Shown: positions 51,300-60,258 of the stretch, one piece after another
Position numbering within the stretch: position 1 is the first letter of the stretch
Layout: each line of letters opens with the position of its first letter
Assembly (NCBI GenBank): GCA_965219875.1
Contig: CBDCOW010000005.1
Coordinates: forward strand, 124,001 to 188,000
DNA from: DAOUKH01 sp965219875
Lineage (GTDB): Bacteria > Chloroflexota > Dehalococcoidia > SHYB01
Length of the DNA stretch: 64,000 nt
Direction of reading: 5' to 3'
Program-made: the position numbers and the translations under genes
The notes under the pieces: model-generated
The model's input: only the letters and a program-made list of their open reading frames with translations
Database searches by the model: none
Told to the model about the DNA's origin: nothing

Positions 51300-51470
51300 G
51301 CCGCGTCCCCCTCCCGTAGGGGCACTCCTTGTGGGTGCCCTCCCCTCCGGCCTCTCCCACTCTGGAGGAGACTGAAAGAGGGCGGGGCCGGGAGGTCTTG
51401 CCTCTTCTCCCCACGGGAGAAGATTGAGATGAGGGGGCCCCCTCGCCACCACCACGGGTTAACGAAGCCC
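51300..51470. repeat. Intergenic repeats (families B and C)
   Basis: A degenerate family B element (about 51350-51385) followed by family C (about 51401-51470), preceded by a CCGTAGGGGCACTCCTTGTGGG linker. The gap to the membrane protein gene holds nothing else recognisable. Confidence 0.65.
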
Positions 51471-51585
51471 GCCACCTTCGTGCTCAGTCACCCCGGTTAC
51501 GCAAGGTCCCTTCTGGGGGGACTGAGAAAAGGGCACGCCGGAGGGGCCGGCGCGGTGCGGCAACGCCTGGAGAGCCGCAAGCTCC

Positions 51586-52347
51586 CTAGTCCGCTCGCCG
51601 GACTGAGCGGACCGAGTGCCAGAGGTAAGCCAGCCAGATGGGGAGTGCGGTGATGGACAAGGCCAGTTTCTCACCCGGATGGTACCGGTCGCTCACAGGG
51701 TCTAGTACCGCGTACCTCAGTGTCTCGAAGACCGCTTGGGGCAGGCTCACAATGGTGATAATGCCGAAGATCACCGTCAGCAGCACCAGGTAGACGCGGT
51801 TCAGGGGCCCTGCCCTGTCCCCCGGTGTCTCAAGCCTGTTGCGGCCGAACATGTGGGCCCCCCACACCAAGGCCCCGATGATGAAGAAGCTGATGCCCGC
51901 GATCAGCCCCTCATCGAACGCGCGCTCCAGGCCGATGCGGTCCCGCTCCTCGTTGGCTTGGGCGCTCTCTTCCTGCCGCTCCGCAAGGATAAGGCTGAGC
52001 TCTTCCAACTCCTCAGAGGAGAGGTCGCGGCGGTCGGCCAGTTCCAAGGGCTGCTGGGGCTTTGCGTCCGCGTCTCCAGGCAACTCGACCCAGACTGGCC
52101 GGTAGCTGAACTCGTTGCCCGCAATACCGGCGGCCCCCGCTTTGATGAGCTCCGATGTTCCTTGCGTAAAGACCAGCAACCCGGCGACGATGCCGACGTA
52201 CAGGTAGAGCCGGACCAAGGCGCGAACGTCGATGTTCAGCGGCGCTCCGCTTCGCAGGCGCGTGACCAGAAAGAACGCGCCGCCGACCAGCAGGCCCAGC
52301 AACACCAGGATGCCAAAGGTGAGCAGCACGATCCATACGATATCCAT
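51586..52347 (-). CDS. Four-helix membrane protein of unknown function
   Basis: 253 residues from ATG 52347 (GTG 52365 possible). Hydrophobic segments are near the N-terminus (WIVLLTFGILVLLGLLVGGAFFLV), at about residues 45-62 (LYLYVGIVAGLLVF), 150-167 (GISFFIIGALVWGAHMF) and 185-205 (VYLVLLTVIFGIITIVSL). An acidic, Gln/Glu-rich soluble section (SSEELEELSLILAERQEES) lies between TM2 and TM3. The layout is reminiscent of DUF5671-type proteins, but I cannot confirm it. Confidence 0.65.
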   Translation of the reverse strand: MDIVWIVLLTFGILVLLGLLVGGAFFLVTRLRSGAPLNIDVRALVRLYLYVGIVAGLLVFTQGTSELIKAGAAGIAGNEFSYRPVWVELPGDADAKPQQPLELADRRDLSSEELEELSLILAERQEESAQANEERDRIGLERAFDEGLIAGISFFIIGALVWGAHMFGRNRLETPGDRAGPLNRVYLVLLTVIFGIITIVSLPQAVFETLRYAVLDPVSDRYHPGEKLALSITALPIWLAYLWHSVRSVRRAD

Positions 52348-52450
52348 GCCTAAAGGATACCTCACCCTGAGTCGGAAGGTCTGCCTTCTAGCGCCGCTCC
52401 GCTACCCGTCCCACTCAGCAGAGGTGCCTGGAGAGCCGGGGCAAGAGCAC

Positions 52451-52519
52451 CCCATCGTTATGGTACGGTGACCCCCTGGAAGCCCAAGGGCCACGCCGCT
52501 CACACCAACCCCACCAACG
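52451..52519 (+). repeat. 69-bp direct repeat, copy 1 (leader-like)
   Basis: CCCATCGTTATGGTACG(G/A)TGACC... identical to 54076-54144 at all but about five of 69 positions. It contains the promoter-like TTATGGTACGG. Copy 1 is 80 bases upstream of the lipoprotein ATG; copy 2 lies just before purL. The two copies bracket the lipoprotein gene. Confidence 0.75.
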
Positions 52520-52599
52520 ACCACTGACCAGCGTCTGTGAGGGAGACATGGCTGGGTTCCATGCCGTCGATGAGTCCCATAGGCACTAGGATGGGAGCA

Positions 52600-53940
52600 A
52601 TGTACGCAAGCATCCCCCGAACCGTCCTGCTCACCGCCGTCCTGCTAGCGCTCGCTGCCTGTGCGCCCCAGGACGTGGCCCTCCCGACGTTCCCGCCGGA
52701 GGCGCGCGCATCTGGAGTGAACCGTGACTATGTAGGGGCTGCCACGGCCTCGATCGAGGAGCGCATCTGGCTCTCGGACGTTGTCGTCCGGGCGAACCTC
52801 CAGTCCGCGGCGGCCGGCCTCCTGACTTTCAGGGCCGTCGAATACCTCAAGGGTACGGGGTTCAGCATGTTTACGGTGAGCGCCGAGACGGACGGAAGAC
52901 CTACGACGTGGGACGGCCAGGAGGCCGTGCTGTTCCTCAATGCATCCGCGACGCGGTCGACGACGGGGTTCGTGTTCACCGACACGACGACGTGGCGCTA
53001 CACACCCGAACGACCGGAGGACTCCTACGCCGGGACGCTGCCGGCAGGCTACACCGTGGACTCCAGAAATCCCGTCTGGGTCCCACTGTCGAGCGGGGGC
53101 GCGGGCGGCGGGAGGGGCGACAGCGGCGGCGGGGAAAGCCTGGACCTTGACGACCTGCGCGCGACGATCGCGTGGCTCGGCGGCTCGGGCCAGGGCTATC
53201 AGGATTGCGTCCGGTTTGCGCTGTGGCACATACGATACTATCGCGATTGGGAGGTCTACTACGGACGGGATCTCCGAGTGGAGCACGATGGCACGATCCC
53301 CTCCGGGACCGCCGGGGCCGTCGTGCATCAATACTCAAAGACTCAGCAGCATTCTGCGTACACGGGTTACCGCGCCAGATGGATTGACGGCCCGAACCGC
53401 GATCTTTTCAGTGCGGGAACCGTCGACGACGACACCGACCCGGCCAATGGATTTCATGAAGCCCTCAGGGCCGCGCGGCCATTGCCGGCCGGCTCCTACG
53501 AGTTACATTACCGTGTGCAGAATCTTGGCTTCGTGCCGTGTAACTATGTCCCCGAGGACGTGGGGCCCAATTGGGACGTGACCGTCACGGCACCCGCCGG
53601 CACGGTGCACGAGGCGTTCTTCGACCCGGCGGCGATTGGGACGGCGGTGGGGGCGGATGCGACGAACGGGGTCGTCGAGCCGTCCGGGTTCACGGTCGGG
53701 GGCACGGCCACGACGATCGACACGCTGAAGTGGCAAAGCGGCGTGGTGACGATGGAGCTGAGCCCCGCGGCGTCGCTGTCGGGCTACGACATGGATGTGA
53801 TCGAACTGGACGGCTCCGTGTCGCTCACCCTCGACGTGGCCTCGGCCACGTCGAACGCGGGGGGCACGCTGACGTGGGACGTGGCGACCCAACCCTGGCA
53901 TGCCGGCGACCAACTCATGCTGCGCCTTCGCACGGCGTGA
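52600..53940 (+). CDS. Secreted lipoprotein of unknown function
   Basis: 446 residues from ATG 52600 (an earlier in-frame ATG lies at 52537). Signal peptide ASIPRTVLLTAVLLALAACAPQ ends in a lipobox LAAC, so it is probably lipid-anchored on the outer face of the membrane. A Gly/Ser-rich linker lies near residue 190 (SSGGAGGGRGDSGGGES). The remainder is beta-rich: TIAWLGGSGQGYQDCVRFALW, then STSTL-type strands, and a C-terminal repeat-like domain (GYDMDVIELDGSVSLTLDVASA). No enzyme motif recognised. Confidence 0.75.
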   Translation: MYASIPRTVLLTAVLLALAACAPQDVALPTFPPEARASGVNRDYVGAATASIEERIWLSDVVVRANLQSAAAGLLTFRAVEYLKGTGFSMFTVSAETDGRPTTWDGQEAVLFLNASATRSTTGFVFTDTTTWRYTPERPEDSYAGTLPAGYTVDSRNPVWVPLSSGGAGGGRGDSGGGESLDLDDLRATIAWLGGSGQGYQDCVRFALWHIRYYRDWEVYYGRDLRVEHDGTIPSGTAGAVVHQYSKTQQHSAYTGYRARWIDGPNRDLFSAGTVDDDTDPANGFHEALRAARPLPAGSYELHYRVQNLGFVPCNYVPEDVGPNWDVTVTAPAGTVHEAFFDPAAIGTAVGADATNGVVEPSGFTVGGTATTIDTLKWQSGVVTMELSPAASLSGYDMDVIELDGSVSLTLDVASATSNAGGTLTWDVATQPWHAGDQLMLRLRTA

Positions 53941-54075
53941 CCGCCCCCACCCACCGCAAGGCCCCTCTCCTATTCGTCTTGCCCAGCGACTCCGACGGCG
54001 GCTAGCGGCCGGAGTCGTTGGGCGCCAGGCGGCACGCACGCCCTCTCCCCACTCCCACCAGCACCCTAGAGCGCG

Positions 54076-54144
54076 CCCATCGTTATGGTACGATGACCCC
54101 CTGGAAGCCCATGCGCCGCGACGCTCACACCAACCCCACCAACG
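54076..54144 (+). repeat. 69-bp direct repeat, copy 2 (purL leader)
   Basis: Second copy of the element at 52451-52519 (about 93 percent identical by eye). It contains TTATGGTACGATG, a possible extended -10 (TGG-TACGAT), and ends 17 bases before the purL GTG, so it probably carries the purL promoter. Confidence 0.75.
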
Positions 54145-54160
54145 CTTCCGGCGGCGCGCC

Positions 54161-56374
54161 GTGCCGGTAACCCAAGAGATGCTCGACGAGGTGGCCCTCA
54201 GCGCCGCCGAGTACGAGATGATCGTCGACCGGCTCGACCGCGAGCCCAACCCCCTTGAACTTGGCATGTTTGGCTCCCTCTGGAGCGAACACTGCGGCTA
54301 CAAGCACTCCAAGGCCCTGCTGCGCCGCTTCCCCAACACCGGCCCGCGGGTCATGGTCAAGCCCGGCGAGGAAAACGCCGGCGTCGTCGACATCGGCGGC
54401 GGCCTCGCCGTGACCATGAAGATCGAGTCCCACAACCACCCCTCCGCCATCGAGCCCTATCAGGGTGCGGCGACGGGCGTCGGCGGCATCGTCCGCGACA
54501 TCTTCACCATGGGCGCGCGGCCCATCGCGCTGCTGAACTCGCTGCGCTTCGGCGCGCCCGACCAACCCCAGAACCGCCGCCTGCTCCAGGGCGTCGTCGC
54601 CGGCATCGGTGGCTACGGCAACTGCCTCGGTATTCCCAACGTGGGCGGCGAGGTTTTCTTTGACGACGCCTACGGCGAAAACCCGCTGGTCAACGCCATG
54701 TGCGTCGGCCTCCTTAGCCACGGCGACCTCGTCTCCTCGACCGCGAAGGGCCCGGGCAACTCGATCATGCTCGTGGGCGCGGAGACGGGCCGCGACGGCA
54801 TCCACGGCGCGTCGGGGCTCGCCTCCCGCTCCTTCGAGGAGACGAAGGAGCTGCGCTCCGCGGTGCAAGTGGGCAACCCCTTCCTCGAAAAGTGCCTCAT
54901 CGAAGCCTGCCTCGAAGCCGCCGCCCTCGACGAGGTCGTCGCCATGCAGGACCTTGGCGCCGCCGGCCTCACCAGCGCCGCCATCGAGTCCGCCGCCAAG
55001 GGCGGACTCGGCCTGAAGATCGACGTCGCCAAGGTCCCCCGCCGCGAGTCCGCCATGACACCCTACGAGGTGATGCTCTCCGAATCGCAAGAGCGCATGC
55101 TCGTTATCGTCGAACGGGGCCGCGAGGCCCGCGTCCGCGCCATCTTCGACCGCTGGGGCCTCACCTCAACCATCATCGGCGAGATCACCAACGACGGGCG
55201 CTCGCGAATCTACGACGGCGCCGACCTTGTCTGCGACGTCCCCATCACCGACCTCGCCAAGGCCCCGGAGTACACCCCGCCCTCCGCCGAGCCGTACTGG
55301 CTCGCGGCGCTCCAGCACGCCGACCTGTCATTGCTACCCGGTCCCGGCCTCCCCATGAACGACGTGCTCCTGCGCCTCCTCCAAAGCCCCAACGTGGCGA
55401 GCAAGCGCCCCGTCTTCCGCCAATACGACCACCAAGTCATCGACAACACCGTAATGCCCCCGGGCGCCGACGCCGCGCTGCTCCGCCTCAAGGGGTCCAG
55501 CAAGGGACTCGCCTTCACCACCGACGGCAACGGTCGCTTATGCCACCTCGACCCCTACGCCGGCGGCGCCATCGCCGTCATGGAGGCGGCCCGCAACCTC
55601 GCCTGCGTGGGCGCCGAGGTCGTCGCCGTCACCGACGGCCTCAACTTCGGCAACCCCGAAAAGCCGGAGGTCTACTATCAGATGGAGCGCTGCATCGACG
55701 GCATGGCGGACGCCTGCAACGCCCTCGGTGTCCCCGTCATCAGCGGCAACGTCAGCCTCTACAACGAGACGCGAGGCGAGCCGATCTACCCCACCCCCAT
55801 CGTCGGCGCCCTGGGCCTGATCGAGGAGATCGACCAACGCTGCTCGCCTGGGTTCAAAGACACCGGCGACCTCGTCTACGTCATCGGCGGCGTCCAAGGC
55901 CAGGCCGCCAACCTCGCGGGCTCCGAGTACCTCGCCGCGGTTCACGAGCGCGTCGAGGGCCGCCCGGTCATCGACCTCGGCCTCGAAATGCGCGCGCAGC
56001 GCCTCTGCCTCGACGCCATTCGCGCCGGGAAACTTCGCTCGGCCCACGACTGCTCGCTCGGCGGGCTGGCCGTCGCCGCCGCCGTCTGCTGTAGCATCGG
56101 CAATATCGGCCTGGAAGGCGCAGCGCTCGGCGCCGGCGACACACCGGAGGAGCGGGCCGCCATCTTGTTCGGAGAGGCGCAGTCGCGTATCGTCGTCTCT
56201 ACAAGCCCGGACGATGGGCCGTGGCTGGAAGCGGGCGCGCGGAAGGCGGAGGTCCCGCTGGAGCGCATCGGCGCGGTCGGCGGCGAGCGGCTCCGCCTCG
56301 GCGGTGTCGACGCCCCGGTGGCGGCACTAGCCGAGGCATGGAACAATGGACTCACGCCGGTGATGCAAGGCTAG
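54161..56374 (+). CDS. purL: Phosphoribosylformylglycinamidine synthase subunit II
   Basis: 737 residues, the small PurL form that works with PurS and PurQ. Seen: FGSLWSEHCGYKHSK at the start, ENAGVVDIGGGLAVTMKIESHNHPSAIEPYQGAATGVGGIVRD (ATP and FGAR sites), NPFLEKCLIEACLEA, DLGAAGLTSAAIESA, and late VYVIGGVQGQAANLAGSEY and SAHDCSLGGLAVAAA. GTG 54161 gives the expected N-terminus. The other pur genes are not in the window. Confidence 0.95.
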   Translation: MPVTQEMLDEVALSAAEYEMIVDRLDREPNPLELGMFGSLWSEHCGYKHSKALLRRFPNTGPRVMVKPGEENAGVVDIGGGLAVTMKIESHNHPSAIEPYQGAATGVGGIVRDIFTMGARPIALLNSLRFGAPDQPQNRRLLQGVVAGIGGYGNCLGIPNVGGEVFFDDAYGENPLVNAMCVGLLSHGDLVSSTAKGPGNSIMLVGAETGRDGIHGASGLASRSFEETKELRSAVQVGNPFLEKCLIEACLEAAALDEVVAMQDLGAAGLTSAAIESAAKGGLGLKIDVAKVPRRESAMTPYEVMLSESQERMLVIVERGREARVRAIFDRWGLTSTIIGEITNDGRSRIYDGADLVCDVPITDLAKAPEYTPPSAEPYWLAALQHADLSLLPGPGLPMNDVLLRLLQSPNVASKRPVFRQYDHQVIDNTVMPPGADAALLRLKGSSKGLAFTTDGNGRLCHLDPYAGGAIAVMEAARNLACVGAEVVAVTDGLNFGNPEKPEVYYQMERCIDGMADACNALGVPVISGNVSLYNETRGEPIYPTPIVGALGLIEEIDQRCSPGFKDTGDLVYVIGGVQGQAANLAGSEYLAAVHERVEGRPVIDLGLEMRAQRLCLDAIRAGKLRSAHDCSLGGLAVAAAVCCSIGNIGLEGAALGAGDTPEERAAILFGEAQSRIVVSTSPDDGPWLEAGARKAEVPLERIGAVGGERLRLGGVDAPVAALAEAWNNGLTPVMQG

Positions 56375-56409
56375 CCGGCAGACGAGGAGAGCAGAGCGGG
56401 AGGAAGAGC

Positions 56410-56916
56410 ATGAGCGACATGAGCGCATCCAACACCAAGAAGGCGACGTTCGGTGCGGGCTGCTTCTGGGGCGTCGAGGCCGCCTTCCGCCAGATCGACG
56501 GCGTCAGTCACACCGCCGTCGGCTACATGGGCGGGCAAAAGCTCGATCCCACCTACCACGAGGTCTGTACCGACCGCACCGGCCACGCCGAGGTCGTCCA
56601 AGTCGAGTACGACCCCGGCAAGGTCTCCTACGAACAGCTCGTGGATACCTTCTGGAACATCCACGACCCCACGCAGCTCAACCGCCAAGGCCCCGACTTC
56701 GGCTCGCAATACCGCACCGCCATCTTCTACCACGACGACGATCAGCAGGGCGTCGCCACGGCCGCCCGCGACGCCCTCCAGGCCGCCAACCGCTACGCCG
56801 GCCGGCCCGTCGTCACCCAAATCGAGCCCGCCGGCGACTTCTGGGTGGGCGAGGACTACCACCAGCAATACCTAGAGAAACGCGGCCTCGCCTCCTGCCA
56901 CGTCTCCCTCAAATAA
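56410..56916 (+). CDS. msrA: Peptide methionine sulfoxide reductase A
   Basis: 168 residues from ATG 56410, with GGAGGAAG before it. TFGAGCFWGVEAAFRQIDGV holds the catalytic Cys (a normal TGC, not TGA). Other MsrA features are VGYMGG, YHEVCTDRTGHAEVVQVEYDP, DPTQLNRQGPDFGSQYRTAIFY, and a C-terminal FWVGEDYHQQYLEKRG with a resolving Cys near the end (SCHVSLK). It repairs oxidised methionine. It follows purL by 35 bases. Confidence 0.95.
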   Translation: MSDMSASNTKKATFGAGCFWGVEAAFRQIDGVSHTAVGYMGGQKLDPTYHEVCTDRTGHAEVVQVEYDPGKVSYEQLVDTFWNIHDPTQLNRQGPDFGSQYRTAIFYHDDDQQGVATAARDALQAANRYAGRPVVTQIEPAGDFWVGEDYHQQYLEKRGLASCHVSLK

Positions 56917-56936
56917 CGCCCGCCGCCCTCCCGTAG

Positions 56937-57010
56937 GGGCGAGTCGCGACTCGCCCTCCCCTCCGGCGGAGACTGAGAGAGGGTACGCGTCCAAAGGGCG
57001 CGTCGGCCCC
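56937..57010. repeat. Intergenic repeats (variant family A plus B fragment)
   Basis: GGGCGAGTCGCGACTCGCCC at 56937-56956 followed by a family B fragment to about 57005. The remaining gap to 57435 contains a few AATTGGCA-like short repeats near 57130-57180 but no recognisable gene. Confidence 0.65.
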
Positions 57011-57435
57011 CACAGGTGCCCTCCCTTCTTGCCCCCTCTCCCGCTGGGAGAGGGTTGGGGTGAGGGCGGGGGGAGGCGGGGCGCGCCAACCTACACGAAG
57101 CCCGCCATCCTGCACCGCCCTCCTGCTGGAAGTGGCAAAACTGGAGGAATTGGCACACCACTTGGCGGAATTGGCAGGAACCCGGTTGCGCCCTCGCCAC
57201 ACCCCACTCCTGTTGGCGACCCCGCCAATCGCCGCGAACAGCGCCGGAGCCCCACAAAACGGCCTTAAACCCACCATTACGCGGCCCGAACCGTACCCCC
57301 ACTGGCGCCTGGCCGGCCCTCTGCGCATCCCTGGCCGGCCCTCTCTCCCGTGGTAATACTTCCAATAGATGCAAGGAAGACGGCGCGGACGGAGGCCCGG
57401 GATGGCCGGCCACTCCCCACGCCGCCATGCGTTTC

Positions 57436-57465
57436 TTGTGCGAGGGTTGGAGCGGCGCCTATAAT
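57436..57465 (+). promoter_or_regulatory. Promoter of the rplI-dnaB-dnaD-dnaC cluster
   Basis: TTGTGC (57436-57441) and TATAAT (57460-57465) with an 18-bp spacer, 54 bases before the rplI ATG. Confidence 0.6.
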
Positions 57466-57518
57466 GAAGCGCGGCCTATTTCGGGCTGCCGCCCACGCTC
57501 TGAAAGAGGAATCTCCCC

Positions 57519-58136
57519 ATGCAAGTGCTTTTCGTCGAAGACGTTCCCGGCACGGCCTACGCCGGCGACATCAAGAACGTCAAGAACGGTTTCGCCCGCA
57601 ACTACCTGCTCCCCAAGCGGCTCGCCGTGCTGGCGACGCCCGACCAGATGAACCGGGTCGCCCGCCTCCAGTCCGCCGCCTCGCAGCGCCGCGACACCGC
57701 AGAGAAGAGCATGTCCGCCGTTGCCGAGAAGATCGACGGCACGTCGATTACCATCGAGGTCCGCGCCGGACGCAACAACCGGCTCTACGGCTCCATCACC
57801 AACACCATGATCGCCGAGGAGCTTAACGCCATCGCCGGGCAGGAGATTGACCGCCGCCTCGTCGTCACCGAGCCGATTCGCCAGCTCGGAACCTATGAAA
57901 TCCCCGTCAAGCTGGGCTTCGGCTTCGAGCCCACCGTGACCGTGCGCGTTGCCCCCATCGGCGGCGCCCTCGACAAGGAAGCCACCGCCGAAGAAGTTGT
58001 CGCCGAGCTCGAAACCGACGATGAAGCCGGCGCCGACGCCGCCCCCGACGCGGAAGTCGAAGCGGCCGACGAAGAAGCGTCCGCGGAAGCGGCGGAGCAG
58101 GACGAGCCCGAGGACGACGAGCCCCAGACTTCGTAG
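57519..58136 (+). CDS. rplI: 50S ribosomal protein L9
   Basis: 205 residues. The N-terminal rRNA-binding domain (MQVLFVEDVPGTAYAGDIKNVKNGFARNYLLPKRLAV) and the C-terminal domain (GRNNRLYGSITNTMIAEEL, LGTYEIPVKLGFGFEPTVTVRV) are typical. After about residue 150 there is a long acidic tail (Asp, Glu, Ala), extending the normal 150-residue protein by about 55 residues. AAAGAGGA precedes the ATG. First gene of the replication cluster. Confidence 0.95.
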   Translation: MQVLFVEDVPGTAYAGDIKNVKNGFARNYLLPKRLAVLATPDQMNRVARLQSAASQRRDTAEKSMSAVAEKIDGTSITIEVRAGRNNRLYGSITNTMIAEELNAIAGQEIDRRLVVTEPIRQLGTYEIPVKLGFGFEPTVTVRVAPIGGALDKEATAEEVVAELETDDEAGADAAPDAEVEAADEEASAEAAEQDEPEDDEPQTS

Positions 58137-58144
58137 GGAGCGCC

Positions 58145-59521
58145 ATGGTTAACACGGATCGTCTGCCGCCCCAGGACGTGGAGGCGGAGGAGGCGGTCGT
58201 TGGCTCCCTCCTCATCGACAGCGACGCGCTCCTCAAAGTCGCCACCGTGCTCGAAGCCGGCGACTTTTCCCTGCCCAGGACGAAGGCGTGCTACGACGCC
58301 TGCCTGGCGCTCTTCGACCGCACCGAGGCGATCAACCAGGTAACCGTCGCCCAAGAGCTCTATCAAAAGGGCGTGCTCGAAGAGATCGGCGGGGCGATGT
58401 ACTTGAGCCACCTCGTGGCCAAGACGCCCACCTCCGCCCATATCGAGCACTACGCCCGCATCGTGCACCGCGTCGCCATGATGCGCCGCCTCATCGAGGC
58501 TTCCGAAGCCATCGCCGCGGTCGGCTACGAGGGCGGACCGGACGTCGACGCCGCCCTGACCCAGGCCGAGGACCACCTCTTCCGCCTCCGCACCGGCGAA
58601 GGCGGCCGCGACTTCGTCGCGCTGAGCGACATCCTCACCCAGTACCTCGTCGACCGCCACGAGTCCTCGAAGCTCCGCCCCGACGCTCCCGAGATCATCC
58701 CCACCGGCTTTCTCGACCTGGACAAGCTGCTCGGCGGCCTGCAGCGCTCCGACCTCGTGATCCTTGCCGCTCGGCCCAGCCTGGGCAAGAGCAGCCTCGC
58801 CCTCAACATCGCCTACAACGCCGCCAACGCCAGCGGCGCCCACGTCGCCGTCTTCAGCCTGGAGATGGGCAAGGAGCAGCTCGCCGACCGCCTGCTCTCC
58901 AGCGTCTCCCAGATCGACGCCTACCGGCTCCGGGAATACCGTCAAGGCCGCCAGTTCGACACCGAGGAAGGCAGCCTGATGCAGGCCATCGGCGAGCTCT
59001 CCGAGCTGCCGATATGGGTCGACGACACCCCCCTGCTCACCGTCGTCGAGATGCGCAGCAAGGCCCGCCGCCTCCATATCGAACGCGGCCTCGACCTGAT
59101 CATCGTCGACTACCTCCAACTGATGCACGGCGACGGACGCGGGAGCGGGGGCAACCGCGTCCAAGAGGTCAGCGAGATCTCGCGTTCGCTGAAGGGCCTC
59201 GCCCGCGACCTCGACGTGCCCATCCTTGCCCTCTCCCAACTGAGCCGCGCCATCGAGTCTCGGCCGGACCGGCGGCCCATGCTCTCCGACCTCCGAGAGA
59301 GCGGCAGCATCGAGCAAGACGCCGACGTCGTGATGTTCATCTTCCGCGAGGACATGATCCACGGTGAGGAGCAGTGGGAGAAACTGCACCCCGATCGGCC
59401 CTATCCCAAGGGCGCTTCCGAGATCATCGTCGCCAAGCACCGCCACGGCCCCATCGGCATGATTAAGCTGTGGTTCGACGAGCGCATCACCACCTTCCGC
59501 AATGCCGCGAAGGTCAGCTGA
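58145..59521 (+). CDS. dnaB: Replicative DNA helicase DnaB
   Basis: 458 residues. N-terminal collar domain (PPQDVEAEEAVVGSLLIDSDAL), then the RecA-like core from about residue 175: Walker A ILAARPSLGKSSLALNIAYNA, DLIIVDYLQLMHG (Walker B), ALSQLSRAIESRPDRRPMLSDLRESGSIEQDADVVMFIFRED. It unwinds DNA ahead of the replisome as a hexamer. The stop is 11 bases before the DnaD-like gene. Confidence 0.97.
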   Translation: MVNTDRLPPQDVEAEEAVVGSLLIDSDALLKVATVLEAGDFSLPRTKACYDACLALFDRTEAINQVTVAQELYQKGVLEEIGGAMYLSHLVAKTPTSAHIEHYARIVHRVAMMRRLIEASEAIAAVGYEGGPDVDAALTQAEDHLFRLRTGEGGRDFVALSDILTQYLVDRHESSKLRPDAPEIIPTGFLDLDKLLGGLQRSDLVILAARPSLGKSSLALNIAYNAANASGAHVAVFSLEMGKEQLADRLLSSVSQIDAYRLREYRQGRQFDTEEGSLMQAIGELSELPIWVDDTPLLTVVEMRSKARRLHIERGLDLIIVDYLQLMHGDGRGSGGNRVQEVSEISRSLKGLARDLDVPILALSQLSRAIESRPDRRPMLSDLRESGSIEQDADVVMFIFREDMIHGEEQWEKLHPDRPYPKGASEIIVAKHRHGPIGMIKLWFDERITTFRNAAKVS

Positions 59522-59532
59522 GCAGGGCGCGC

Positions 59533-60258
59533 ATGGACAGCTTCTCCGGATTCCCCTCCCGCTCCGATAAGACGGCGATACCCAACGCCTTCTTCACCGA
59601 CGTCCTGCCCCTCATCGACGACGATGACGAGCTGCGCGTCAGCCTCCATCTCTTCCGGCGGCTCGCCATGAAGAAGGGGTACGTCCGCTTCGTCACCCAG
59701 GCCGAGCTCGCCGCCGATCTCGACCTTATGTCCGGACTCGCCAGGGCCGGCGGCGACCCCGCCGAGGCGCTCGCCAACGGGTTGAGGAAGGCCGCCGGCC
59801 GCGGCGTTTTTCTGCACTTGGCCCTGGACGAATCCGGCTCGACAGACCATCTATACTGGCTGAACACGGCCGCCGACCGCAGGGCCGTCGAGCGGGTCCG
59901 GCGGGGTGAGATCGACCTCGGCGCCATGCCCAAGGCGGACCCCCCGCCGCGGATGCCCGAGCGCCGCGACATCTTCTCGCTCTACGAAGCCAACATCGGC
60001 ATCGTGTCCCCGCTGATCGCCGACGACCTCAAAGAGGCCGAGGAGGCCTACCCCCGTGAGTGGATCGTCGAGGCGTTCCGCGAGGCCCAACGGCTGAACA
60101 AGCGTAGCTGGCGCTACATCCAACGCATTCTAGAAAACTGGGAACGCCAAGGCGGACCGGATGGAAAGCATCGGAGACGTCCTCGGGAACTATCGCAGGA
60201 AGGCGGGGCCGAACGGACAGGCCCGTCCGGGGGCCGGAACGTCGTCAGGAGAAGCTGA
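59533..60258 (+). CDS. DnaD-like primosomal protein
   Basis: 241 residues. The N-terminal half (AIPNAFFTDVLPLIDDDDELRVSLHLFRRLAMKKGYVRF) is a DnaD/DnaB-like winged-helix region. The C-terminal half (IFSLYEANIGIVSPLIADDLKEAEEAYPREWIVEAFREAQRLNKRSWRYIQRILENWERQG) is the DnaD C-terminal domain with a typical YIxxILxxW motif. It probably helps load the DnaB helicase. Its last 98 bases overlap the following gene in another frame. Confidence 0.88.
   Translation: MDSFSGFPSRSDKTAIPNAFFTDVLPLIDDDDELRVSLHLFRRLAMKKGYVRFVTQAELAADLDLMSGLARAGGDPAEALANGLRKAAGRGVFLHLALDESGSTDHLYWLNTAADRRAVERVRRGEIDLGAMPKADPPPRMPERRDIFSLYEANIGIVSPLIADDLKEAEEAYPREWIVEAFREAQRLNKRSWRYIQRILENWERQGGPDGKHRRRPRELSQEGGAERTGPSGGRNVVRRS

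Noticed and set aside
56455..56470. Possible selenocysteine in MsrA
   Set aside because: The catalytic codon in GAGCFWG is TGC, a normal Cys.
57120..57190. Short AATTGGCA-like repeats encoding a possible heptad peptide
   Set aside because: Only two or three imperfect units, without start, Shine-Dalgarno or conserved motif.
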